Assembly (NCBI GenBank): GCA_021796315.1
Contig: JAJYOH010000002.1
Coordinates: 1-47,546 of the forward strand
Direction of reading: 5' to 3'
Origin: Chloroflexota bacterium
Lineage (GTDB): Bacteria > Chloroflexota > Anaerolineae > Anaerolineales > Villigracilaceae
Length of the DNA stretch: 47,546 nucleotides
Shown: positions 8,362-17,389 of the stretch, in pieces
How the letters are laid out: each line of letters opens with the position of its first letter
How positions within the stretch are numbered: the first letter of the stretch is position 1
Made by a program: the position numbers and the translations under genes
Notes under the pieces: generated by a model
Seen by the model: the letters and a program-made list of their open reading frames with translations, nothing else
Database searches by the model: none
What the model was told of the DNA's origin: nothing

Positions 8362-8390
8362 TTGACAGCTTAACGGACAAAAGGCATACT
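8362..8390 (+). promoter_or_regulatory. Sigma-70 type promoter of the alpha-2-macroglobulin gene
   Basis: A perfect -35 TTGACA (8362-8367), 17 nt, and a -10-like CATACT (8385-8390). The ATG at 8443 follows about 46 nt after the expected start. No TCACCC operator is present, so this gene is outside the LuxR set. Confidence 0.7.
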
Positions 8391-8442
8391 GGTTTTAAGC
8401 CCACTCATATCCAATCACACCCAACAGAAAAGGCAGGGCTCC

Positions 8443-11400
8443 ATGAAAATAAATAAAAAACTAATTCTGCCAATCAGTGTCATCGTACTCTTCACGATCC
8501 TGCTTTCGATTTCAGAAGCCACACAGCCGGGCGAAACACTTTCGGTGCAGTCCCAACCAAAACAGGCTGGACCGCAAGTCATCGCACAGAATCCGATTGC
8601 GGGACAGCGGCTGGATTTATCGGGGACGATTCAATTCACGTTCGACCGCGGCATGAACCGCGACAAAACCGCCAAAGCTTTTTCGCTTCTCGGCCCGGAC
8701 GATAAAGCGGTCGCCGGTAAATCAAGCTGGCTCGACGCCCGGACTTTTGTGTTCACCCCCGATTCCAAATTGGAGTCTGCGACAATCTATCGGGGAGTCT
8801 TTTCCACATCTGCAACCACGCTCGATGGCACGTCGCCTGCTGATGCCATCGAATTGAGTTTCACAACCACTGAAGGTTTGGAAGTGGGCCAGGTTTTTCC
8901 CGCCGCGGACGCAGAAGATATCGACCCAAAAACAAATATCACGGTCATCTTCAATCATCCCGTTGTTCCGCTCACAATTAAAGAAGAACAAAAAAATCTG
9001 CCGCAGCCGATTGAACTTTCTCCGCAGGTCGCGGGACAAGGCCAATGGGTTAACTCGTCGGTGTATGTTTTTCAGCCGGATGAAGCCTTATTAAGCGGAA
9101 TCCGTTACACGGTCCGCGTGGGAGCGGGATTGAAAGATACGAATGGCAACACGCTGGATAAGTCATTTGTCTCGCAGTTCGCCACGCGAGCGCCTGCTGT
9201 CGCAAGTTTTGCGTTGAAGAATGGCCAGCAGAATCCGAAGCTGGATAACATCCATAATGTTTTATTGGATCAGGCTTTTATCGTTACGTTCCTTCAGCCG
9301 ATGAATCCGGATAGCGTTGCAAATTCTTTAACGATCACCAACCGCGAAACGAAAACTCAAGCGAGTCTTGATCTTACGTGGAATAAAGATTTCACGGTGT
9401 TGACCATTCAGCCGCAAGACAAATACAACATTGCCAGTTATTACGATTTGCAAATTGCGAACACCGCACAGGCCGCCGATGGTGGAGTATTAAAAGATGG
9501 GCTGGCTGCGCATTTCAGTACTGTGTCATTGCCGCAGGTCGTAAGAATCAATCCGCCCAGCACGAAAGGCGGATTCGACGGCTCACTCAGTATTCAATTT
9601 GCTTCACCGATGAAATTGGATAGCTTGAAGAATCGAATCGTCATCACGCCCGCGCCGAAAACTGCGCCGCAGTGGTATTACAACGATTATGATTTCTCTT
9701 ATAACATGTATGGGCTTGATCCCGGCACAAATTACATCGTGCGCGTCTTGCCCGGCATGGCTGATATTTATGGCAATACGATCAAGACTGAATCTTCGTT
9801 GAGCTTCAATACTGCGGATATGTCGCCTTACGCGCGATTGGTTATGCCGTGGACGCCACTGGTCTATCGCGCACAAGGACCACAGGAAGTTTTCTTTGAA
9901 TATACAAATTTGGATTCAGCAACGCTCTCTCTTTATCCGCTGACCTTTTCTGAGTTTGGGAGTATGTTGAACAGCAACAGCGGCGGCAAAGGGGGAAGCG
10001 GCGCTTCGACGGTTAATTTTAGTCCGCAGGCACAGCCCGTCAACGAGTGGAAGCCGAACACGCAGGCAACGCGGAATCAAACGCACAGCATCAATATTAA
10101 GCTCGAAGATCAAAAAGGGAATTCTTTACCGCCGGGATATTACTTCATCGGTGTGAAAGGCGCGCCGCTGGATTACAAAAGTAATTTCTATCAAGGCTAT
10201 TTGTTCGCCGTTGCAACCGACAATATTACTTTCAAAGCTACTTCAACCGAGGGGCTTGCATGGGTGGTTGATCTCGAAACCGGCAAGCCGCAGGCCAACG
10301 TGCCGGTCATGTTCTACGATAAAGATATGAAGCAAGTCGGAAGCACAACCAACACAGACGCCAACGGCCTCGTCTATTTGAGCGGAATTAATTCGCCGAT
10401 GTACGCACGCGTCGAAGGGACAAACCATCTGGCGTTCGTGGCGCAGGATTGGGGCAGCGGCGTATGGGCCGGGGATTTGGGCATCCAGCAAAATTACTAC
10501 GGCCAAACGTCCGCGCCGTTTGTTTATCTCTACACCGACCGGCCCGTGTATCGTCCCGGACAGGACGTGTACTTCAAAGGCCTCGTGCGCCAAAACGATG
10601 ACCTGCACTATAGCCTGATCAAAGATACTCAAGTTTATGTAACCATCGATCAATCAGGCCAGCAGGTTTACGCCAAAAATTTGTCGCTCTCGCAATTGGG
10701 GAGCATCAACGATGATTTCAAACTCGGCAATGATGCTGCGTTAGGCACGTACACGATTTCGGTCGCGACCTCATCCACCGCGGATCCATTTGGTTATTTG
10801 ACTTTCCGCGTGGCTGAATATCACAAACCGACTTTCCAGGTCAACGCCTCCGCCGATAAGACAAATGTTTTGGTCGGCGATCAAGTCAAGTTCAGCCTCG
10901 ACGCCACTTATTACTCCGGCGGGAATGTTGGCAACGGCAAAACGGATTGGTTCACGGAAGCCGCGCCTTACACATTTACGCCGAATCCAAAATACAGCCA
11001 GTTCAGCTTCATGGATTGGAACCGCGACATGTATTATATGCAGCCAGAGCAAGCCGCTCAAGCTGGAACTCTTGCGGAGGGCACGGCCACAACTGACTCA
11101 AACGGCCATCTTGATCTTCCACAAACGATTGACCTCGGCGAAACAAAGACCGACCAGCAAGTGACGTTCAATGCCAATGTAACCGATGTAGCGGGCGATA
11201 CCGTCAGCGGGCAAACAAGTATCGTCGTGCATCAAAGCCAGTTGTATGCGGGCATCCGCTCGTTGAGTTATGTCGGCTCGCAAGGCAAGGAACAGCCATT
11301 TGAAGTGGCGGTGCTGGATTGGGATTCGAATCCAATTGCGAATCAAAGTGTGACCGTCCAGTTCGTGGAGCGTCAATGGTTCAGCGTGCAAAAGCAGGAT

Positions 11401-14400
11401 CAGCAGGGACAATTAAGCTGGGTCACGTCAGTCAAGGATATCCCCGTCAGCCAACAAAAGATCACTACCGGCACGGACGGCAAGGCCTCGGTCTCGTTCA
11501 TCCCGCCCGCAGGCGGAGTCTACAAAGCGATCGTGATTGTCACCGATTCAAAGGGCAACAAACAACAATCGTCCGCGTACACGTGGATTTCGAGCGATCA
11601 ATTCATCCCGTGGCGTCAGACGAATGACCGCACGTTCAATCTCATTGCAGACAAAGATACTTACACGCCCGGCGACACGGCTGAGCTTTTGATTGCCCAA
11701 CCATTCCAGGGAAGTGTTTATGCACTGGTTACGTATGAGCGCGGACACATCTACAAGCAAGATGTTGTTTTGTTGAATGGCAACAGCACGATTTACAAAT
11801 TACCAATTACCGCGGACATGGCTCCGATGGCTTATGTTTCCGTTGTTGTTGTGAGCGGCGCAACTAACCCTTCGACAAGCTCAGGGCAAGGCACAAAGAC
11901 GCCGGACTTCAAGATCGGCTTGGTGCGCATCAATGTGGATACGAGCCAACAGGCGTTGAACGTGAAAGTCACACCCGATAAACAAACGGCGGGACCGGGC
12001 GATAACGTCACGTACACGATCACGACCAAAGATCAAAGCGGCAAGCCCGTTTCTGCCGATGTTTCGCTGGCAGTGGTAGATAAAGCCGCGCTGGCGTTGG
12101 CTCCATCCAATTCAGGAAAAATCCTCGACAGCTTCTATCCTGAACAGGCGCTCGGCGTGCAAACCGCGCTTGGGCTGGTCGCCAACGCCGACGATTTCAA
12201 CGCCCAATATCGCCAGAGTATTCCAACCGGCGGAGGCAGCGGCGGCGGCGGGACTGATACTAGCTATGGGATCATCACCGTTCGGCAGGATTTCAAAGAC
12301 ACCGCTTTCTTCCAGGCGCAGGTCACAACCGATTCAAACGGCACCGCGCAAGTCACGGTGAAACTTCCGCAGAACTTGACAACCTGGGTTGCAGATGCAC
12401 GCGCCGCAACGGCGCACGGACGCGTCGGGCAGGCCACGAATGAACTGGTCAGCACCAAGCCGCTCTTTGTGGATTTGCAGACGCCGCGCTTCTTCGTCGC
12501 CGGCGATCAGGCGCGCATCGGGGCGATCATCCACAACAATGGGGCCGCGCCGCTCAAAGTCAACGTGAGTCTCGACGCGCAGGGAGTTGAGTTGATCACG
12601 CCCGCTGCGCAGTCTGTGGATGTCGCCGCGAAGAGTCAAAGTTATGTTACATGGGATTTGAACGTCAACGAAAACGCGCAGCGCGTTGATCTGACCGCAC
12701 AAGCCGTCAGCGGATCGTTCACCGATTCGAGCAAGCCGCCGCTCGGCACATTGTCCGGGCAAGGCATCCCGGTTTATACATACAGCGCGCTCGAGACGGT
12801 TGGCACATCCGGCATGTTGACTTCGGCGAACTCCGCGACCGAAGGTATCCAGCTTCCGACCACATACAATTACAGCAACGCGCAACTTTCGATTGATGTG
12901 TCGCCGTCGCTGGCGGCTTCGATGCAAGAAAGCCTGACCTATCTCAAAGATTATCCGTACATGTGCATGGAGCAAACCATCTCGAGCTTTTTGCCAAACG
13001 TGGTGACGACGCGCGCGCTGAAACTTGCGGGACTTTCGAACCCGATTTTACAAACCAATCTCGATCAACAGGTCAGTTCGGCGCTGCAAAAAATCTATGC
13101 CAGGCAAATGCCGGACGGCGGTTGGAATTGGTGGGATGGCCCGACCAGCGATCCGCAAACCAGCGCCTACGTTGTGCTGGGTTTGATGGAAGCCAAAGAT
13201 TCTGGTTATCCCGTTTCGCAGGATGTGCTCGATAACGGCGTCAAATATCTCAACGAGAATCTTCCGAACCTTTACGATAACGCGGCCACGTGGCAATACA
13301 ATCGTTACGCCTTCATGCTCTATGTGTTGGCGCGCGGAAACGTTTTGCAAGCCGGACAAACCAACTTCATTTATGACCATCGCAGTTCGTTGGATTTGTA
13401 CGGCAAGGCGTATCTGGCGCAGGCGATTTATATGCTGGACCCGAAAGACACGCGCGCAAATTCGCTCATGTCGGACCTCGCGGCGGCCACCGTTATGTCG
13501 GCCTCGGGCGCACACTGGGAGGAGAAAGGCCCCGCCGATTATTGGAACTGGAACACCGACACGCGCACGACTGCGATTGTGTTGAATGCCTTCGTGCAAA
13601 TTGATCCGCAGAATCTCATCACGGCCAACGCTGTCCGCTGGCTGATGGCCCACCGTCAGAGCGGACACTGGCACTCGACTCAGGAAACGTCATGGTCGTT
13701 GATCGCGCTGACAAATTGGCTGACTGCATCCAAGGAATACGAATCGAATTATCAATACGCGGTCGGCTTGAATGGCACAATGCTCAAGCAGGAACAAGTA
13801 ACGAAAGACAATCTGACCGACACCGTCAAACTGCAAGTTCAAATGAAAGACCTGTTGAAAGATACGGTGAATTATTTAGTGTTTACGCGCGGAGCCGGGA
13901 ATGGCAACTTGTATTACGACGCGTATCTAAGCACGACTCTGCCGGTCGCATCCATCCAGCCGCTCGATCAGGGCATGAGTCTCTCGCGTCAGTATTTCAC
14001 GCTCGACGATTCAAAGAATCCCATCACCGAAATCCAACGCGGACAGCTTGTGCGCGTCCGCCTGACGATGGTTGTGCCTGATGCGCTGCATTACATCGTC
14101 ATTGACGATCCGCTGCCAGCCGGTCTCGAAGCGATTGACGCGTCCATCACGACGGATACAACCGTGCCAACAAAATATACAGTTCAGGATTACAACGAGC
14201 GCGGCTTCGGCTGGTGGTTCTTTACGCACACGGAATTGCGCGATAATAAAGTTGTGCTCTCCTCGGATTACCTGCCCGCGGGCACGTATGTTTACACCTA
14301 TCTTGCCCGCGCCAGCACTGCCGGGACGTTCAACGTCATCCCGCCGACTGCTTCTGAATTCTATTTCCCCGATGTCGGCGGACGAGGCGCAGGAAGTGAA

Positions 14401-14418
14401 TTTGTGGTGAAGCCGTAA
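8443..14418 (+). CDS. Secreted bacterial alpha-2-macroglobulin with thioester
   Basis: A 1991-residue protease-trapping protein. An N-terminal hydrophobic signal (about residues 6-25) has no lipobox Cys, so secretion or an uncleaved anchor is likely. Several Ig-like (Big_5) domains with N-P-x-x-G starts and TFDRGMN / IFNHPV strands follow to about residue 450. MG domains include YTDRPVYRPGQDVYF near 690-710. A Gly-rich linker near 1263 precedes the A2M core (ITVRQDFKDTAFF, about 1278). The thioester motif is CMEQ (Cys1508 to Gln1511), then the alpha-helical thioester domain with GGWNWW, and a receptor-binding-like domain from about 1866. Family knowledge: the thioester covalently traps attacking proteases after bait cleavage. 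A short repeat is inserted at 11868. No penicillin-binding protein 1C gene, its frequent partner elsewhere, is adjacent. Confidence 0.95.
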   Translation: MKINKKLILPISVIVLFTILLSISEATQPGETLSVQSQPKQAGPQVIAQNPIAGQRLDLSGTIQFTFDRGMNRDKTAKAFSLLGPDDKAVAGKSSWLDARTFVFTPDSKLESATIYRGVFSTSATTLDGTSPADAIELSFTTTEGLEVGQVFPAADAEDIDPKTNITVIFNHPVVPLTIKEEQKNLPQPIELSPQVAGQGQWVNSSVYVFQPDEALLSGIRYTVRVGAGLKDTNGNTLDKSFVSQFATRAPAVASFALKNGQQNPKLDNIHNVLLDQAFIVTFLQPMNPDSVANSLTITNRETKTQASLDLTWNKDFTVLTIQPQDKYNIASYYDLQIANTAQAADGGVLKDGLAAHFSTVSLPQVVRINPPSTKGGFDGSLSIQFASPMKLDSLKNRIVITPAPKTAPQWYYNDYDFSYNMYGLDPGTNYIVRVLPGMADIYGNTIKTESSLSFNTADMSPYARLVMPWTPLVYRAQGPQEVFFEYTNLDSATLSLYPLTFSEFGSMLNSNSGGKGGSGASTVNFSPQAQPVNEWKPNTQATRNQTHSINIKLEDQKGNSLPPGYYFIGVKGAPLDYKSNFYQGYLFAVATDNITFKATSTEGLAWVVDLETGKPQANVPVMFYDKDMKQVGSTTNTDANGLVYLSGINSPMYARVEGTNHLAFVAQDWGSGVWAGDLGIQQNYYGQTSAPFVYLYTDRPVYRPGQDVYFKGLVRQNDDLHYSLIKDTQVYVTIDQSGQQVYAKNLSLSQLGSINDDFKLGNDAALGTYTISVATSSTADPFGYLTFRVAEYHKPTFQVNASADKTNVLVGDQVKFSLDATYYSGGNVGNGKTDWFTEAAPYTFTPNPKYSQFSFMDWNRDMYYMQPEQAAQAGTLAEGTATTDSNGHLDLPQTIDLGETKTDQQVTFNANVTDVAGDTVSGQTSIVVHQSQLYAGIRSLSYVGSQGKEQPFEVAVLDWDSNPIANQSVTVQFVERQWFSVQKQDQQGQLSWVTSVKDIPVSQQKITTGTDGKASVSFIPPAGGVYKAIVIVTDSKGNKQQSSAYTWISSDQFIPWRQTNDRTFNLIADKDTYTPGDTAELLIAQPFQGSVYALVTYERGHIYKQDVVLLNGNSTIYKLPITADMAPMAYVSVVVVSGATNPSTSSGQGTKTPDFKIGLVRINVDTSQQALNVKVTPDKQTAGPGDNVTYTITTKDQSGKPVSADVSLAVVDKAALALAPSNSGKILDSFYPEQALGVQTALGLVANADDFNAQYRQSIPTGGGSGGGGTDTSYGIITVRQDFKDTAFFQAQVTTDSNGTAQVTVKLPQNLTTWVADARAATAHGRVGQATNELVSTKPLFVDLQTPRFFVAGDQARIGAIIHNNGAAPLKVNVSLDAQGVELITPAAQSVDVAAKSQSYVTWDLNVNENAQRVDLTAQAVSGSFTDSSKPPLGTLSGQGIPVYTYSALETVGTSGMLTSANSATEGIQLPTTYNYSNAQLSIDVSPSLAASMQESLTYLKDYPYMCMEQTISSFLPNVVTTRALKLAGLSNPILQTNLDQQVSSALQKIYARQMPDGGWNWWDGPTSDPQTSAYVVLGLMEAKDSGYPVSQDVLDNGVKYLNENLPNLYDNAATWQYNRYAFMLYVLARGNVLQAGQTNFIYDHRSSLDLYGKAYLAQAIYMLDPKDTRANSLMSDLAAATVMSASGAHWEEKGPADYWNWNTDTRTTAIVLNAFVQIDPQNLITANAVRWLMAHRQSGHWHSTQETSWSLIALTNWLTASKEYESNYQYAVGLNGTMLKQEQVTKDNLTDTVKLQVQMKDLLKDTVNYLVFTRGAGNGNLYYDAYLSTTLPVASIQPLDQGMSLSRQYFTLDDSKNPITEIQRGQLVRVRLTMVVPDALHYIVIDDPLPAGLEAIDASITTDTTVPTKYTVQDYNERGFGWWFFTHTELRDNKVVLSSDYLPAGTYVYTYLARASTAGTFNVIPPTASEFYFPDVGGRGAGSEFVVKP
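11868..11886 (+). repeat. Short palindromic repeat inside the macroglobulin gene
   Basis: CCCTTCGACAAGCTCAGGG, an imperfect palindrome (CCCT/AGGG and TTCGA/AGCTC arms). It is translated in frame as PSTSSGQG (residues about 1143-1150), in a loop between macroglobulin domains. An identical 19-mer lies at 35817 in the AddB-like gene, read in another frame. Confidence 0.85.
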
Positions 14419-14430
14419 CCCCTGCCCAAA

Positions 14431-14467
14431 CCTCCCCCAAATTCCGAATTGCGGAATTTGGGGGAGG
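14431..14467. repeat. Perfect 16-bp hairpin repeat
   Basis: CCTCCCCCAAATTCCG (14431-14446) and its exact reverse complement (14452-14467) around a 5-nt loop, 13 nt after the macroglobulin stop codon. No T tract follows. It may serve as transcript end, but its composition looks more like a dispersed palindromic repeat. Confidence 0.75.
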
Positions 14468-14488
14468 TGGCGAAGCCGGATGGGTATA

Positions 14489-14515
14489 GTGACCTGCCTC
14501 TTGTTTGATAGTAAA
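14489..14515 (+). repeat. Direct repeat, left copy, flanking the MNT/HEPN cassette
   Basis: The 27-bp stretch starts GTGACCTGCCTCTTGTTTGA and ends TAGTAAA. It matches 15409-15435 at 25 of 27 positions, and weaker similarity continues for about 20 bp. The two copies are 920 bp apart and bracket exactly the toxin-antitoxin pair. Confidence 0.8.
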
Positions 14516-14559
14516 TCCGCCTGATAAATATAAATACATAGATGGGGACAAATGGTAAA

Positions 14560-14943
14560 ATGCAAAGCATGAAAACCAGGATGTTTTCTGTAAAGAGCAA
14601 AGTTCACCCGGTCGGTTTTCCGCCCGTTCGCAAGACTTTGCCGGATGCGATCAAGCGTATTGTCGCAGAACTCAAACCGGAGAAGATCATCTTGTTCGGT
14701 TCGTATGCGTATGGCAATCCAACGCCCGATAGTGATGTGGACCTGTTGGTCATCATGCAGACCAGGGCCAAAGAGATTGACCGTTATGTTGCCGTCTCGA
14801 ACCTGCTCTACCCGCGCCAATTCCCAGTGGATATTCTCGTGAAAACACCGAAGGAAATTCAAGCGGAACAAAAAAAACGGGGCAACTTCTTTATGCGTGA
14901 AATTCTGACAAAGGGGAAGGTCTTATATGAGCGAAGTGGATGA
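14560..14943 (+). CDS. MNT-type nucleotidyltransferase (antitoxin of MNT/HEPN pair)
   Basis: A minimal nucleotidyltransferase of about 127 residues. The catalytic motif GSYAYG (residues 47-52) is followed by DSDVDLLV with Asp59 and Asp61, and a third acidic residue is in FPVDILV, so the active site looks intact. In characterised HepT/MntA systems the MntA partner adds AMP to the HEPN toxin and silences it. I favour ATG 14560; ATG 14542 and ATG 14569 are in frame and no good ribosome site decides between them. The 3' end overlaps the HEPN gene by 17 nt. Confidence 0.85.
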   Translation: MQSMKTRMFSVKSKVHPVGFPPVRKTLPDAIKRIVAELKPEKIILFGSYAYGNPTPDSDVDLLVIMQTRAKEIDRYVAVSNLLYPRQFPVDILVKTPKEIQAEQKKRGNFFMREILTKGKVLYERSG

Positions 14944-15316
14944 TGTGCGGGAGTGGGCTGAATACGCCGAGGAAGATTTGATCATGGCGAAAAGCGCACT
15001 GCGGCGGAGTAAACCGCTTACCATCGGCTCTTGTTTTCATAGTCAGCAGTGCGCTGAAAAATACCTAAAGGCCATCCTTGTCTCACAGGATATTGAATTC
15101 CCGAAGACGCATGACTTATTGATCCTCAATACTCTCTGCGCTGATGCGGGAATTTTTACAGGCTTTGCCAAGGAAGACTTGGGTAGATTATCGGGATATG
15201 CCGTTCACACCCGTTATCCGGGCAGTCAACCTACCCATGAAGAAGCGCAGGAAGCCTTTGAAATCTCGCTGACAATTCGCAGGTTCGCGCGCACGTTTTT
15301 GGGATTGAAGAAGTAG
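14927..15316 (+). CDS. HEPN-domain protein (toxin of MNT/HEPN pair)
   Basis: A 129-residue all-helical HEPN protein (PF05168 type). Helix 2 contains CFHSQQCAEKYLKAIL, a hallmark of this family, and the stretch YAVHTRYPG near residue 97 matches its conserved aromatic-R-Y-P region. HEPN toxins cleave RNA through an R-x4-6-H motif; I cannot place that motif unambiguously here, so nuclease activity is not certain. The start at 14927 overlaps the antitoxin by 17 nt, so translation is probably coupled. The pair sits between direct repeats. Confidence 0.85.
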   Translation: MSEVDDVREWAEYAEEDLIMAKSALRRSKPLTIGSCFHSQQCAEKYLKAILVSQDIEFPKTHDLLILNTLCADAGIFTGFAKEDLGRLSGYAVHTRYPGSQPTHEEAQEAFEISLTIRRFARTFLGLKK

Positions 15317-15408
15317 GGGCGACTTTTCGCGGAGCATTCTGTGGGCATGGTCGCTCTTATTGTTTGATAGGTCACGCTTCGCCTGAAAGGCGCAGTCACT
15401 TCGTAAAC

Positions 15409-15435
15409 GTGACCTGCCTTTTGTTCGATAGTAAA
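15409..15435 (+). repeat. Direct repeat, right copy, flanking the MNT/HEPN cassette
   Basis: The 27-bp partner of 14489-14515 with two substitutions. It also forms part of a larger inverted structure with GGTCACG at 15370-15376 and CGTGACC at 15408-15414. Confidence 0.8.
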
Positions 15436-15492
15436 ATGCACTTGAAGATATAACGCGTAAGTTAGTGTATTCCCTGAATGGGAGAAAATAAA

Positions 15493-16515
15493 ATGAAGTT
15501 CTCGAAGCTCTATATTGCCCTCTTGATTTCTCTTTCGGCCTGTAATTCGATGACATCTGTTGCTGCGCCAACGGCCACTCTCGTTCCAACCATTGAGCCT
15601 GCGACAGCTGCTGTTACCCCCACCGCCCCGGCCGCGATTGATACTTTGACTGCCCCGACGGCGGAAATACATACCGAAGTGACTATTTCCGCAGAGCCGG
15701 GGCAGTTGGATCCTGCACTGGTTGCGAAGGGGGCGGAAGTAGCAAAAGAGGTGGGAGTGAATATTGAACCTCTTAGTTGGTATAAAACTATTGTTAAACC
15801 TGATGATCTTACCAGTTATGTAGAATTTATTAAGCAGCTTGATATACAAAATCCTCCTGATTTTGGTGATAATGTGAATTACGTGCCATTTGTTTTGTAC
15901 CCGTATATTGCGAACGCGGGCATTAAGGAATTACTTTTTGCAGCTAGGCCAGGCAGCTTTTCTTCTCCTGGATCGTTTCCCTTGAGCAGGTCGCATTATT
16001 GGCGTGTTGATACTCCTGTGAAGGTAAGTTTCGATGGGATTCCCGAGGAGGGTACGGTTATATGGATGATGAATGATAACTTTTTGGCGGGGACTAAGGG
16101 GACTTTTATTACTGCTACGCCAATTATGTTCGATGACAGTTTGAACGCGTCAATAGCACAATTTACTGCTCCGGCGAATTATAGTAGTAGCTGTATAAAT
16201 ATTTCGAGTAGTGACGTGAGTTCTTCCCTTGGCAATCGATGTTTTAGGCTGTGGGGGAATATTATTGGTAATAAAATCCGGATGCCAGCCCCCGTTATCG
16301 GGGTTCGGGGTACCCTCGATTCAAGTAGGCCTACCTTTTTGGACACTTTCGATTCTAAAGTAATCACCAGTACTGGGGTAGATGAGATCTCGAGTCTACT
16401 TGGAGCCAACCCTGGTACTGATAAGGAATCTATAATAGCACAATATCAAGCTGTTTTGAACTTTTTGCAAGGGAAGATAAATGTATATTTTTACGAACCA
16501 AACGAAAGTTATTAA
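15493..16515 (+). CDS. Predicted lipoprotein of unknown function, AT-rich
   Basis: A 340-residue protein with a lipoprotein signal: MKFSKLYIALLISLSAC, lipobox LSAC with Cys17. ATG 15493 is chosen because GGGAGA lies 7 nt upstream. A Thr/Pro/Ala-rich linker (about residues 20-60) leads to a globular domain with no motif I recognise (for example VSFDGIPEEGTVIWMMNDNF). From about 15750 on, the DNA is clearly richer in A/T, and codons such as AGT, ATA and TTA are common, unlike neighbouring genes; this suggests transfer. Its stop codon TAA overlaps the first base of the adjacent IS982-like element, so the C-terminus may have been set by that insertion. Confidence 0.75.
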   Translation: MKFSKLYIALLISLSACNSMTSVAAPTATLVPTIEPATAAVTPTAPAAIDTLTAPTAEIHTEVTISAEPGQLDPALVAKGAEVAKEVGVNIEPLSWYKTIVKPDDLTSYVEFIKQLDIQNPPDFGDNVNYVPFVLYPYIANAGIKELLFAARPGSFSSPGSFPLSRSHYWRVDTPVKVSFDGIPEEGTVIWMMNDNFLAGTKGTFITATPIMFDDSLNASIAQFTAPANYSSSCINISSSDVSSSLGNRCFRLWGNIIGNKIRMPAPVIGVRGTLDSSRPTFLDTFDSKVITSTGVDEISSLLGANPGTDKESIIAQYQAVLNFLQGKINVYFYEPNESY

Positions 16516-17387
16516 CCAATGGTACTAGTTTTCAAAGTGAGAACTCAGCGATGCTCATCTTGTAAGGATCGGCATGCGGATGAATGGAGTGGAATAGATC
16601 CATGAGTACGTTGAACATGGCAGAGACAAAGGCCAGACGGGTCTGGATGTAAATAGCCAGTCTATGCCGAATTCGTTTCAAATTGCAGATGACCGTTACC
16701 AAGGATAAAGCCGTCTCGACACACATGCGCTCATTCCAAGTTCCTTTCTTGCAAATCTTCATGTTTTCTGGAACACCGTCTTGATCTCGAAAACCGTAAT
16801 CTGCCAAGACGATGGTTTGACTCAGGAATGGCTCGACCAGCGGATTAAAGCGCTTATCGTTCACATTCATGGTGTTCCAATCCCAGGCTACCACACGACA
16901 AAAGTCGTTCAACAGCCAGCAAAACTTGATCCCGACACTCCAGCGACCCTTGTCGCGACCTTTTTTCCCCACTTGTTGCAGACTGCGGCCTTGACGGATC
17001 GGAAAAATCAATTCAATTGGGTAACTGTCAATCACCGTAAAGAAAGTCGGATCAGCCATTAGCAATTTGCACCAATCTTGATGAGTTTTGAGCAAACGCT
17101 GTAACCGAGTTCGCTCAGGCAGCGTGCCATCTCCAAACCAATCGCCATAATCGCGTTTCAGCCAACGATAGAAGGCTCGGAAATAGCCGCCTTTCAGAGC
17201 AAACAGGATGCCAATCGTCACCAATTCACTCGCATACAACTTCGCTTGTGAATGCCTGGCAATCTCGGGCAGGTTGTCGTCCACAAAGCAGAAGATGTGT
17301 AGGATAATGTCGTCTGTAGTCATGGGGTCTCTCCTCATTTGGTTTCGCAACCTGAGGATACCCCATGACTCAACTAGCACCAAAGGT
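16515..17387 (-). mobile_element. IS982-family-like insertion sequence
   Basis: An 873-bp element with one transposase gene. The terminal inverted repeats match at 13 of 16 positions: ACCAATGGTACTAGTT at 16515-16530 and, on the other strand, ACCTTTGGTGCTAGTT at 17387-17372. I find no clear target duplication. It sits between an AT-rich lipoprotein gene and the acyl-CoA dehydrogenase, whose stop codon begins 2 nt beyond the element. Confidence 0.75.
16532..17323 (-). CDS. IS982-like DDE transposase
   Basis: A 263-residue transposase. Three acidic positions are visible: Asp in TVIDSYPIE, Asp in VLADYGFRD and Glu in NERMCVETALS, followed by a basic helix ICNLKRIRHRLAIY. The order fits the DDE catalytic triad, and the N-terminus resembles IS982 transposases. 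ATG 17323 is chosen because GGAGAG lies 4-5 nt upstream; the frame is open 20 codons further. No stop or frameshift interrupts it, so it may be active. Confidence 0.8.
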   Translation of the reverse strand: MTTDDIILHIFCFVDDNLPEIARHSQAKLYASELVTIGILFALKGGYFRAFYRWLKRDYGDWFGDGTLPERTRLQRLLKTHQDWCKLLMADPTFFTVIDSYPIELIFPIRQGRSLQQVGKKGRDKGRWSVGIKFCWLLNDFCRVVAWDWNTMNVNDKRFNPLVEPFLSQTIVLADYGFRDQDGVPENMKICKKGTWNERMCVETALSLVTVICNLKRIRHRLAIYIQTRLAFVSAMFNVLMDLFHSIHPHADPYKMSIAEFSL

Positions 17388-17389
17388 TA

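Noticed and set aside
12334..12975. 213-codon minus-strand frame inside the alpha-2-macroglobulin gene
   Set aside because: It is the mirror of a clearly coding sequence with conserved domains; Arg/His/Ile-rich composition is typical of antisense shadows.
14431..14467. Rho-independent terminator for the macroglobulin gene
   Set aside because: The stem is perfect, but no T tract follows; listed as a hairpin repeat instead.
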